A DNA stretch of 64,000 nucleotides from Symsagittifera roscoffensis. Taxonomy: Eukaryota; Xenacoelomorpha; Acoela; Convolutidae. Below the pieces are notes generated by a model. It ran no database searches. It worked only from the letters and a program-made list of their open reading frames with translations, and was not told the origin of the DNA. The stretch lies in NCBI RefSeq assembly GCF_963678635.1, contig NC_087063.1:79779574-79843573 (forward strand), in the 5' to 3' direction. Shown here one piece after another: positions 37,320-48,640 of this stretch; the first letter of the stretch is position 1, and each line of letters starts with the position of its first letter. Both the position numbers and the translations under genes were made by a program.

Positions 37320-37519
37320 NNNNNNNNNNNNNNNNNNNNNNNNNNNNNNNNNNNNNNNNNNNNNNNNNNNNNNNNNNNNNNNNNNNNNNNNNNNNNNNNN
37401 NNNNNNNNNNNNNNNNNNNNNNNNNNNNNNNNNNNNNNNNNNNNNNNNNNNNNNNNNNNNNNNNNNNNNNNNNNNNNNNNNNNNNNNNNNNNNNNNNNNN
37501 NNNNNNNNNNNNNNNNNNN
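37320..37519. other. Assembly gap (200 N)
   Basis: Exactly 200 N bases separate the tandem array from the gypsy pol remnant. Their true spacing and linkage are unknown, and both the array's right edge and the 5' part of the retroelement (protease, RT, RNase H, 5' LTR) may lie in the gap. Confidence 0.99.
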
Positions 37520-40500
37520 CCCTCAACCAATCATCTTGCAGTATGCAAATGGATTGCTCGTGTTGTTTGTCACAAGAGGGCGTCGAGTTATGCGCTCAAG
37601 AAATTAGCCAATCAGGGACCGGTATGCTAATTGATTGTTGCAAACCAGATGTCGATTCAGAAAATCACTGTCTCCGACCTGAATCTTTAATAAACAGTCC
37701 ACTTATTCAAACCAATTTCTTCAATACTAAATCAATTACTAAATCCAATATGACAACACCAACAATCAATAACCAAACTCATTCTGACTCAAACACTAAC
37801 ATCACGCAACCGGACTCTATGACCAGACTACAATCAACTACTGAGCAGGCAGGGTTACAGACTTTTGTGGAAACTTTTCCAGTCAGCTCTCCCAACTTTC
37901 GTCGCCCAAGTCCGAGGCCGAACATACGATCCCGCCAACTTACCCACTTGTCCAGATTGGACCAGATTCGACAACATAACAGGACACGGGAACGGGCCGC
38001 TAAAACCCGCTTCGTCGCTACAAGAACTGCTACTAGAAAGGACGGCCATTCACAATTACTAGAGGCAATGAGGCGTTTTCGCCTGTCAAAACCAGAAGGA
38101 AAGAACATGGCCGCGAAGATCGGTGTATTAGCGGTGAATGGGGGCAAACCTCTCCTCTCCTCAACCAAAAAGGAAATTGTGGACCTCCCTGGACTTTTTG
38201 ATGCCGACCTGTTGGCAGAACTAACAGCGGAGGATCGCTTTCTAGGCCCCATGAAGCGATCCATTGTAAATAAGGACGTTACCTCCTTCAATAAGCTCGG
38301 AGCATATATGACCCAGTTTTGTTCTACAGCAGCGGTGGTCAATAACTGTGTAGTCATTGACAATAAACTGGCCATTCCTGAATTTCTCCGACAAGCTGTG
38401 CTCACTCGCCTTCACAGATCACACCAGGGACAAGAGGCCATGATGACTGCCTCCGAATACATCTGGTGGCCGTTTATGAACCGGCAAATCATCGAGACGT
38501 GTGAGAAGTGTCGTGAATGTACCCCGTTCGGTAAGAATCTTAAGCCTGCGTCAACTTTTAATAGTGCGAAACCTCTGCCTGTACTATCTGGACCTAATCA
38601 GGAGTTACAATTAGATTTTGCTGGTCCGATACTTGATGAAAAGGGGTCTAAGATCTTTCTTTTAGTAGCGATTGATCGGTTCTCTAAGTTTCCTTCAGTT
38701 CTAATTTCTAAAACCACTGGGGCTATGAAGTTAACTAAATTCCTTGATTCCTATATTCGCATTCACGGACTCCCTCGTTCTATCAGAACAGATCATGGCT
38801 CAGGCTTTAAGAATAATTTGGTTCAAGAATTCTGCTCTAATAGAGGTATTAAACATATCCTCTCTCCGGTCAGAGATCATCGTGGCAGTGGGTTGGTCGA
38901 ATGATCTATTCAGACAATCAAGAGAAAACTGGGCGTGGCTAAACTCGATCCTAAATTCAAAAATCTTAAGGAGAAGATTCATCAAATACTTGAATATATT
39001 CGCAAGAGTAATCTTTCTGTGCTTAAGAAATCGCCTTTTGAGTTGCATTTTGGTCGTAAACTTAATACTGTATGATCTCAGGCAAGTAATAATGTTGTTC
39101 AATCTGATAATTCAGCCCAAGGATTGGAGCGCAACCTCCTTACACCAGACCAGATCGCCATTAACGATTACAGTCGAGACAGAGCAAAAGTCGTTCCTCG
39201 CGGCAGTTCCAGCCCAACTATTCCAACTCGCTTCAAGCCCTTGTTTTCATTGGACGGAAATGTGGCGGACAGTGAACCCTACAAGGCACTCGCGGATCTT
39301 GCTCGGGCGGCAAATAGATGGTTGCAGTTCAGGCGGAATCTTCCCTCAGATACAGGGAAATTGGTACTTAAGGAGCTCACAACCCGGCATTCGGACCTCG
39401 CCCATTCTCTCAAATCTGGCCTAAACAGCAATACTCTTCGTTTCTCAGTAATTGCCTCACCTCCAAGGACGCAAGTCAAATCCAGGCGTGCACCAATTGC
39501 GCAACCTACTCGCCTCTCGAGAACAAGTAAATTAGAAAACCTTCTACTGTCTGATCCTGGTCGAGTTAAAGTCTTTAGAAAAATTATTGATCGCCAATCG
39601 GGGAAACCTCTGTATAAGTTAACCCAGTTTGAGATTGTTCGTGTTACGGATCATACTTATATTACTGACAAGGGAAAATCTACAGGAAAAATCATGTCTG
39701 TCTCAAACCTAATTATCGATCTGCCATTTTAATTGCCCCGAATACTATAGGTGATCGCGCCCAAGATACAAGCTCAACTTCTCGAGGAGCGGCTAAACGA
39801 CCTGTCACGCGGTCGCAGCCTGTGTTACTGGAACAAGGCCCAAGCAACCCCTCTCTAACTACTCCGATGGTGGATCTCACTGTTGACTCTTCCAGTGGCT
39901 CGCGATTTGGTTAATACAGGAAAACGCCAGAGCTTTCAGTGTGACTCGCCTCCGGTTCGTTTTGCTCGTCAGTCTGCCTCGAAGTCGACGCCCCATTCCT
40001 CCACTCATGCTACTCACTCGCGCAATGTGGATTCTACTCAACAACCAGTCGGGTCGTTAATTTCGCCTCAACCGGGGCCACTACATCGTGCTGTTTCGTC
40101 CTCGTATACTCGTCCTATGGAGCCTCCTGAAGCTAGCACATCTATTCCCGATATCACAGTTTCGTCGCCGGAAAAAGAAGTATCTAAGGATTCAAATCAC
40201 CCTCCTCATTCAGCGTCATCAGATCTACATTCCTCCTACCCTTCACTTTTACTACCCGCTCAACCAGTGGTTGACGATGCAGAGTCGGTTAGGACGTCTC
40301 ACCGTACCAAAAAGCCAACTCAGGTTTTCGGCGATCCGTTGCGACATTCGGTAAAATTTGTAGAAGAGGATCAAATATTGCCCTCTACGACGACATTGGC
40401 TTCACTTTTTATACCAGTCACGGAGGAACAGATAATGCCCTCAAATACGCAAACTGTGTCCATATCTTCCCCACGGAGACAACTTATTCGCGATCGTTTT

Positions 40501-40569
40501 CCGCCTCAATCTTCCACTCAGACGTCGTCTTCAGTCACTCATAGAAAGGAAACCACGGGCACGAATTGA
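37520..40569 (+). pseudogene. Ty3/gypsy pol, 3' part (linker, integrase, C-terminal region), disrupted
   Basis: Reading from 37,543, a linker precedes the integrase zinc domain (H-RSH-QGQEAM, YIWWPF, then CEKCREC, about 38,405-38,520). The catalytic core has LDFAGPILD (about 38,615), IRTDHGSGF (about 38,785) and GLVE at 38,892-38,901, which are the three acidic positions of a DDE integrase. The next codon is an in-frame TGA (38,902-38,904); a second TGA is at 39,073-39,075, and both continue into good coding sequence. A frame change occurs near 39,690-39,730 and another before 39,912. The Ser/Pro/Thr-rich tail runs in the first frame to 40,569 and contains RTSHRTKKPTQVFGDPLRH, a motif seen near the end of many gypsy pol proteins. 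The upstream part is lost in the gap. A G-rich GGGATAGGGGGG near 40,693 could be the polypurine tract before a 3' LTR, but no LTR pair can be compared. It is not expected to be autonomous. Confidence 0.88.
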
Positions 40570-41379
40570 CCTTATTTGCTAAGAAAGAAAGTGAAATATG
40601 GAAAAGATAAAACTCTTAAAACTTGCCCAATCGTTCAAACTTCGCCAAAACTTTTTTCACCTTATCATTGTGCTGTACTGTACGCATTTGTGTGGGATAG
40701 GGGGGCTATCGATTCATTTGCTCGTCTCAGTGCAGTTTATTTAATCTCAATTTTGAAGCTTTTTCAATTTTGAAGTTATTTGTTCCTCGTAAGTTATTTG
40801 TATGTCGTGAGGCGACCTTCGGTACCTCGTAAGTTATTTGTTCTTTTGCAGTCATACTGCAAAAGACAATAATTATATTAACCAAGGTCACTGTTAACCT
40901 CTTTAGTCAATACCACGCTGGCGTGTTTTTTCATTCATATATCCGTTATCACTACTGTTTGTAAGTAAATCTGATCATACATATTCTCATGATCTATCGG
41001 GATAAAATTCCTAAACCAAGTATATATCAGAAACCAAGCATCAAATTAACTCAAATTAACAAAGCATCTAACCAGAAAACAATTTTTTTATTGTTTATCT
41101 ACCAAGTTTTCATTCTAAACTCCTGCGAATCTCACATGGTCTAAAGCTGTGCTAAGAAGTGCGCGCTTTTTTCTAAGAAATCGAAAAGATTGCATTATTG
41201 ATAGATGTAATAAGAAAAAATTGTGAGTTCAACCTATCTATTGAATATTTTTTGTCGATAAAACTTTCTTGAGTCGGTTTTAATGTTGCTCAATACTCTT
41301 TTTTAGTACTGTGCTTGGCTGGCTTAGAATTATGGTGTTGGTTAAATAGATTTGTTGTAATATTTTTGCTTGAAGTCTG
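40570..41379. other. 3' flank of gypsy remnant, possible LTR sequence
   Basis: No gene. The motif CTCGTAAGTTATTTGT is repeated three times at about 40,770-40,840. This may include a 3' LTR, but without the 5' copy I cannot set its ends. Confidence 0.35.
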
Positions 41380-44000
41380 GTCTGTAACTGTATGTAAACT
41401 GTTATGTATGCAATTGTTGTTGCTTCGTTACAGTGTTGTCTGAAATTGTTTGCGATTCATAGATGACTTGAAAGTTTTGATAGAAATAGTCAATGTCAAA
41501 CCATGCAAAGTACTTTTTAAGAAATATTTTTTATGTACTACATGAATTGTTTGAACTGATCGCCCTCGAGGAGAATTTTTCACAATGTTCATTTATGAAC
41601 TATCAGAAATTATGAGATCGATTATGCCGCATGTGATACTGTAACCTGATCTTTGGCTATAATGAGGTCGTGTACTTTTAGGTTATATTAGTTTTTTTTG
41701 ATATTCGATTTTAAATATTGATCCAGAGAGTTTTGAGATCTATTGCGCTTTGTTTTTTCTTTATTTGACTGCTAACCTACTCATTTTTGTATCTGCCTAC
41801 AATTTTTTAACATTTTTTTCTTATACTTCATGTATTTCTGACATAAATGTTTCTGAGTTCAATCGTTATTTCAACTATATTGTGTTTCCTCTTTCGTCTT
41901 TTTTGTTCAGTTTTGTTCACAATGGGTTTTTTGTGTCCAGGCAATTTTTGTACTAGAAATCGAATTAAAATACATTTAGAAAGTATCAACATGTTTTAGT
42001 TGACAATCATGTCTTGTGTCCAAGTTGTTTTTCTGACCTTAGTTTTAGAAAGATTAAAGAGAAGCAAACTTTTCCGATTAATTTCTTTTTGATTCCTAAA
42101 TTTCTAGACATAAACATTGCCAGGTTTTTGGCCTTTTTTTCTGATTTCTAGATGAGAACAGGTTGCTGGTTTATTGAGTTCGTTCATTCCAAGGATTTTT
42201 GAAATAAATCTTTCATTGCTCAGACGCTTGTTTTAGCTTCAAAAACAAATCAATAATCCTTTGAAAAAGTGATCTAACAACAAAGAAAAGACTGATACAT
42301 GTAAGCAAAAGCCAAACTGGATTTACAAAAACCAGTACACGCCTACCATTTTTTCACAGAAGCTTTTAGCATTACGTACTTTAAATAATTCTTAAGCTCT
42401 ATACGTTTGTATATTTGAAGCATAAAAAATGCTTCTGAAAATAGTTCATCTGTCATTGAAAGAGATATCAATCTCAAACATATCAAACAACACTAACTTC
42501 GAACCATATCCGAAAATGGTAAACCAAAATCGAAGGAATCAAAAACACATACTTTCTTGACAGTTTTATTTTGAACAATTTTTAGTTTCCCAAATTTCCC
42601 AAATTTCCCAAATTTCAATCTATAATGTCAGGAAAAATTAGTAACGTTGCGTTTATCATTTGTACCTTATACAGTGTTGTCTGCAATCGTCGCTGCTTTG
42701 TTACAGTGGTGTCTGAAATGTTCGCAATAGTTGGACAGTTTGTAAATTATTATAGATAAAGTCAATCCTTTATCATTCAAAGTAACTTTTTGTAAATAAT
42801 TGCAAAAATAGAGTTTTCTAGTCTTGAGGAGAGAAAACGTAGTTTGTGAAACATTCGTTTGTAATTCATCAGGAAAAACTGTGTGATTGCTCCGTGTGTG
42901 ACAAGGTAATCTGAAATGACTATTTTGATCTTCCGTGTAATCTTTCGCGATATTCTTCAAATTATTGATCAATAGATTTTGTGATTTACAGCTTTTTGCT
43001 TTTTTTCTTCATCTGACTACTTTGTTACCCTTTTTTTCTGAGAACGAGTTGTGTTTTCTGATTTAATTCTGACATAACTGTTTCTAAGTATTGTTCAGTG
43101 TTTTATTTTTTTTGTCCACGATCTGTCTGTTATTTTTTGTTATGTCTAGGTAAACCCAAGATACTAATAGAAAAAAAATAGAAATAAAATCAGAAGTGAT
43201 TGACCTGTTAAATTTAGGTCAAGTGGTGTCTTCAGTTTTTTTGTTACTTGATATTTGATATTCAAAGAAACTGTAATAAAATTGTAATATTATAAGAAGC
43301 TGTGGTCTCTTCAGTCATTTTGTTATAGTTGCATTTAAAATTTTGTCTATTATGTCAAGAGAAATTGGTAATTATGAGTTTATCATCTGTACCTTATACT
43401 GTTTTGTATCCTTACAGAGTTATTCGCACTAAATTGACAAGTTGTAAATTATGATAGATACAGTCATTGCCGCATCATTCGAAGTAATTTTGGCGAAGAA
43501 AGCTGATTGCAAAAAATTTAATATCTCTGTCTTGAGGAGCGAAAAACATTTTTGTGAAGTACTCGTTTGTGGACCATCAGGAAAATTAGAGTGATTACTC
43601 CACTCCGTATGTGACGTTGTAATTTGAGCTTTGGCTACTTTGATTTCATGTGCTGTTATGTTATCACGTAATCTTTCTCGATATTCGACTTCAAATTATT
43701 GATCTACAGCTGCTTGTGATCTAAAAAATTTTTTCTTAAATTGACTGCTAATTTGACTTACTCTTTTTTCTGAGAACGGTTCTTAAGTTTTCTTCTAATC
43801 CGCCATTTAGTTTTGACATAACTGTTTCTGATCCTGGTCGTTATGGTAACCTTTGTCGAGTTTTATGGTTTAGTGTATTTTTTTCACGATGTGTATAATG
43901 TTTAAATTTGACTAAAACCAGAATAAAAATCGACTGACATTTCAAAACAACTGGAAGTAATTGACATGTTTTAATTGAAAAATTGATTTGTCTCAACTTG
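41380..44000. repeat. Diverged tandem triplication, non-coding
   Basis: Three related blocks begin near 41,400, 42,660 and 43,380. Each has, in order, GTTACAGTG-TGTCTGAAAT or its relative, a GATAGA-A-AGTCA block, CTTGAGGAG-GA or CTCGAGGAG, ACTATCAGAAA or ATCAGGAAAA, ATATTCGA-TT-AAAT-TTGATC, and TCTGACATAA-TGTTTCTGA. Substitutions and indels are many, and no shared reading frame survives. It could be an old duplicated regulatory or transposon segment. Confidence 0.6.
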
Positions 44001-45600
44001 CTTTTCTGACCTTAGTTTCAAAAAGACGAAAGAAAAGCATATATTTTCAACTTAGTCCTGAAACATAAAACCTTATTAAATTTGACTTTCAACCTAAATC
44101 TCCAGATAACTGAAGTTAGGTTTAAAACAAATTTACCAATTTTTGAAACTTTCAGTCTAAAAATTTCAAAACAAAAATTATCTCTTTCAATGTTTCTTTC
44201 AGCGCTCGAAATTAAACCAAGAGGACAAGAGGACTATAAAGAGGACACCCAGACGTGTAAGCAAAACCAAAACTGTATTTACAAAAGTACAGTATACTCG
44301 TCTATTTTCAATTTTTCGCGAAATATTTAAACTTTATATAATTAAGCTCAGCTCAAATTAAAAATTCTTTCGTTCTAAAACATCTCAAACACCGCTTACT
44401 TGAAATTTTTTCTTTTAAAATGTGTAAACTACATACCGAAAGTTTCGGTTTGAATCAATATAAAAAAATGGTAAAGATTTCTGTTCATCATTTCTTTGTT
44501 TGATATCATCATCCAGGACTTACAAAATAAAATCCGACAAATTATTTTTGTTTATTGAATTGAACTATTTGTAATTACAATAAAAATATTTTAATTACTC
44601 TGCTAAAATAATTCATTTTACCCCGACCTCTAATTTAAATTTTACGGTGCAGATATAGAAAAAATGGGAAGAAAATAAAAAAGATGTCTCATATCTCGTC
44701 CGGAAGTAATCATTTCAACTAAAAACTAATTTTAAACCCCCGAGGAAAAATATGTAAGTTTTTCTCTCATATGATCTGTTTTTGCAAAAAATTCAGTGTT
44801 TATAAAAAAACCTTCTTACAGCCAAGTCATCGCCTTCATACAGCCAAGTCATAGTTCCTTCAGCCAAGCCATTAGTATTTGCACCATTTGCATGGCAAAT
44901 TTTTAAAAAAAAAATGGCAAAAATTGGAAAAACTCGTCATTTTTTTCCTGCAGACAAAACAATGTTACCTATTTCTACAAGAAAACTCGTACAGCTCATT
45001 GAGCTCTAGCTTCCAGAAAAATGGTTAAATGCTCACAATCTAAGCAAAATGATCACAATCTACCAAGCTAATAGAGTTTTACCAAATGGTGTCGATCTCA
45101 ATACTAATAATCATAAATTTTTACAGATTATAAGTTTTTTTGTAATATTTCACTTAGTGAATAACTTTCTTTTCACAACTAATAAACCAAAATTTAGTGT
45201 TTCAAAACTACCAAACTGTTTCACAGTGTTAGATTTTAGTTTTTAAACAAGTTCTAGTTCGACTGATTAATTGTAAACTATAACTGGTTTCAATTTCTGT
45301 TTAAGTTCTAGCTCGACACATCAAAAAAAAATTTCAATTTGAAAAAATGCAAGTTCTACTGATTGATAGAAAAAGTTAACATTCGCAAAAAGTATAAAAA
45401 GTTAACAGCAAACTAACAGCAAATGGGCATTTCCATGGAATGCAATAAATAAAAACACCGTCAAGGACAGTTGACATATAAACAGCGAAACATTTTTTTT
45501 GAATTAGAGCAAGCCCGTGGTTAAGTCTACCTGAGCAGAAATATTTTAAGAGTGATTCACATACCACCGCGCGCACCAATTGACTGGCCTGCATTCGCTA
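44001..45600. other. AT-rich non-coding DNA
   Basis: I see no gene. CAGCCAAGTCAT-type words repeat three times at about 44,818-44,875. The ORF at 44,082-44,330 has no recognisable domain. Confidence 0.5.
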
Positions 45601-45619
45601 GAAATTTCTCAGTGTTTAT

Positions 45620-47560
45620 CATACGATTTTTATTATTCTATGAAAATGGTATGATGAGGATTTTTTCCATAAACAAATTTTTTGTTAGAAAAACTCTTCA
45701 AAAAAGCTTTTGGTAAGTTCAAATGAGCGTAAATTGCTTTTTTCATTATTTAACAAAAAAATTATCATACGATTTCCATTTTATGAAAATGGTATGAAAA
45801 AAAACATTTTTTTTCATAGTTAAAATTTCGTTGCTCACCAAAAATGTTATTTTTTGAGTAAAAAACTTTTATCAAATGACTTCCATTCATCTCAAAGCCC
45901 TATATCTCAAAGCAAAACTACATATCTTGAAAAAAATTTGCGCTGGTTTTATTGTGCATAGTCTTATATTCACTCTGATTTTCATATCCTAGTTTATTTT
46001 TATTGTTGAAAAATAAGGAATCCTTTTTTGCTTCATTTTATGCCTTTGTTTCTCAAAAACAGAATTCGTAACGTTGTACCCATCAGAAACTATTCTACGA
46101 TGTAGCCAAATTTACTCTTCACGTTTCACAAAAGGGGCGATGTTCTTAGAGATCCAGAAAATATAAAACCGATATGAAATATTGAATATTAAATGCGTCA
46201 TTAATAACTCGGGTTGACAAAAATTGCTTATCATACTTTTTCATACAATTTCATAGAAAAGTAGGTGTATGAAGTTAGCAAAATAAGCATTTTGTCCATA
46301 GTATGAAATTTTATAACAAGCATTTTTCCACACTCTGGAAATAAAACTTGATCTTTTCAACATTTTCCCCCGAAATTGTATGAAAAAGGATGATAAGCGT
46401 TTTTCGATACAATTAAATTGAATGATAAGACTTTTTTCCAAGCTATGAAATTGTATTATAATCATTATAATTATTTTCCATACTTTGAAACTGTATGACA
46501 AGCATTTTTTCCATAAACGAAAATACACAAAAAATTTTTTTTCTTAAATTGTTTGTTTCAGAAACACTAACAGAAACACTATCCAAGGATTATTTGTCAT
46601 AAGAAATAAAAGAGTGTAACTGGCAGTAATCACGCAGATATTCTGCATTTGATGATTTTAGACTTGAAATTTAATTTCAATCTTTTCACATGAAATTATA
46701 TGCCAACATTGCGAGGTCAACTGTGCATTTTGTGCATTGTAAGCGGATTCCGCAACAAGGACGCTCCTTTTGATCTTTTTTGGTTATTTCATTTACTTTG
46801 ATCGTTCCGACAATATTTTAACATGTTTAAAGACTTGTCTCTGGAATCCAGGAACAAGCAGACAGAAAATTGTGCGCCTATCCCATGATGAATGATGTAA
46901 CTTTTTTGTATATGCCTAGATATTTTTCAGTTTGAAACTTTTGGTCGTTGAGAAAAAAGGCCTGTTTTTATCTTAGCAAATGAAACAAAAATAATAATCA
47001 AGTTTACAGAAAAAAAAACACTTCATTGTCACAAAAAGTCAAATTTTGCATGCAACATTTTTTTTGTATAACTTATTTTTGAGAATAACAGCACAGCAAG
47101 TTTGCAAGCAAAAAAGGAAATTTAAAAACGTTTACCTCAAATTTGTGTTTTTGTTTATGAAAAAATGCATAGCATACAATTTTCATATATGAAAACTATA
47201 CGATAAGCATTTCTTCCGACCGAAATTATAATTATGTTTTTGATTGTCAAAATGCCCTATATCTTAGAGATAGTTATTTAAATCTATCTAAAGTTACCCA
47301 GACACGTTTTTTGGTAATTTTTGAAGTTTTTAATTTTTCTATGACAAAATCATATATGAAAATTGTATGATAAGCGTTTTTTTATCTATTTTTTCATTGT
47401 TTTTTTAATGACCAGAAAGCCTCACAAATAGCAAATAGACCAAAAATGTTCATAAGAAACAAAATTTTAAATTTTGTTGAATTTTTGTATGACAAACATT
47501 TTTTCCATAGACTTCATATATGAAACTGTATGAAAGCATTTTTTTTTCTATGAACGTCAA
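45620..47560. repeat. Degenerate interspersed minisatellite (TATGAAATTGTATGATAAGC)
   Basis: The phrase TATGAAA-TTGTATGA-AAGC followed by TTTTTTCCAT recurs about a dozen times on both strands (for example 45,640, 45,765, 46,230-46,530, 47,190, 47,345, 47,500). Spacing is irregular and the units are strongly diverged. No ORF of interest. Confidence 0.6.
46735..46895 (-). repeat. Dispersed GGATTCCGC-family repeat, inverted copy
   Basis: Read on the minus strand it begins GGATAGGCGCACAATTTTCT then GTTCCTGGATTCCAG, and ends near GGATTCCGC-family words, matching 12,170 and 52,880 in order. Confidence 0.6.
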
Positions 47561-48370
47561 TCCGTAGAGTAGATCAAATCGATGATAAACCAAATTTAAA
47601 ATGATTTTTCATCCGATATGCTAAGCAAACGTATTCAGAACAAATATTCTTGACACTGAAACCAAGTTTATACAAAACTCCGATAGCAGAATCATCACTA
47701 TCAAAAATATAGATGTATCGCATATTTTTGTTTGAGAAGTCTCAAGTTTTCGCAAAATGTCTATTTTAAGCTTTTCTTCTTTTTAGAATTTTTGAAACGA
47801 CGTAAATCAGTGATTTGGAAAATGAATTGAAATACTTCAAAACCTGAAACATTTTTATAAGGCTAAAAAAAACAATTTTGAGCTTTAAAGTGAAACATTT
47901 CTTATAAAGGTGTAATCTTTGAGTTGAAACTGTAAAGGTTATTTTTTCTCAATTGCCTGGTAGTTTTAAAAAAGCTCACAGGACATCTCGAGTGAATTTT
48001 TTATATGCTTTGCATAATTCTGGAAGTATTTTGACGAAAAGATAAGACTCCAAGCCACTCGGATGAAGGTCTAACAGTGGGTCGTCAGCCGGAGGAAACC
48101 TTCAGGTTCGTCTCAAGTTTGTTCCTTAGATTCTATTATGAGAATGAATTCTAAAATTATCATCTAGTCTTTTAAAAAAGTGATAAATTGCCAGCTTCTT
48201 AGACGAAAATTGGTGGTGTACCTGTCTATCCATCTTCCTCGGAAATTTGACAAACTCGCCGACCAAAGAGTCCTACGCTTTGCAAATTTAGATAAACTTG
48301 ATCAAAAATTTTTTATGGGAACCTTCGGGGCATATGTACTCTAAAAAATTTGAAGACTTTCCATGCTTAT
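47561..48370. other. Non-coding, nothing recognised
   Basis: AT-rich sequence without a supported ORF, repeat or RNA gene. Confidence 0.4.
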
Positions 48371-48377
48371 TCTGACC

Positions 48378-48640
48378 AGGGGCGGATTTATGGGGGAAGG
48401 TGGGTGGGTGGGGGTGGGGGGGGGGGGTTATCGGACGTTTTTTTCCTCAGAGATTCGAGCCCCTGCTGACCCAAACCGTCCCCCCTTTGGTACTTTTTAC
48501 CTTTTAGAAATCCATTTTTGGCCGACTGACCCTAAAATTTTTCTGAAGGCGCCTTTGGCGCCAATATATAATAATTTTAAGGGGGAGCGCGCGCCAAAAA
48601 AAACGCCGTTTTTTTGTCAAAAATTTTCAAAAAGAACCCA
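48378..48640. mobile_element. hAT-like terminus / dispersed repeat, copy 2
   Basis: CAGGGGCGGATTTATGGGGG at 48,378 resembles the 5' terminus of many hAT-type non-autonomous elements. The following 240 bases are the inverse of 766-925. I could not find the matching CCGCCCCTG terminus nearby, so the far end is missing or diverged. The ORF through it (98 codons, Gly-rich) is not credible. Confidence 0.5.

Noticed and set aside
37779-38405. 208-codon minus-strand ORF
   Set aside because: It is antisense to the gypsy pol frame; the plus strand carries the conserved motifs.
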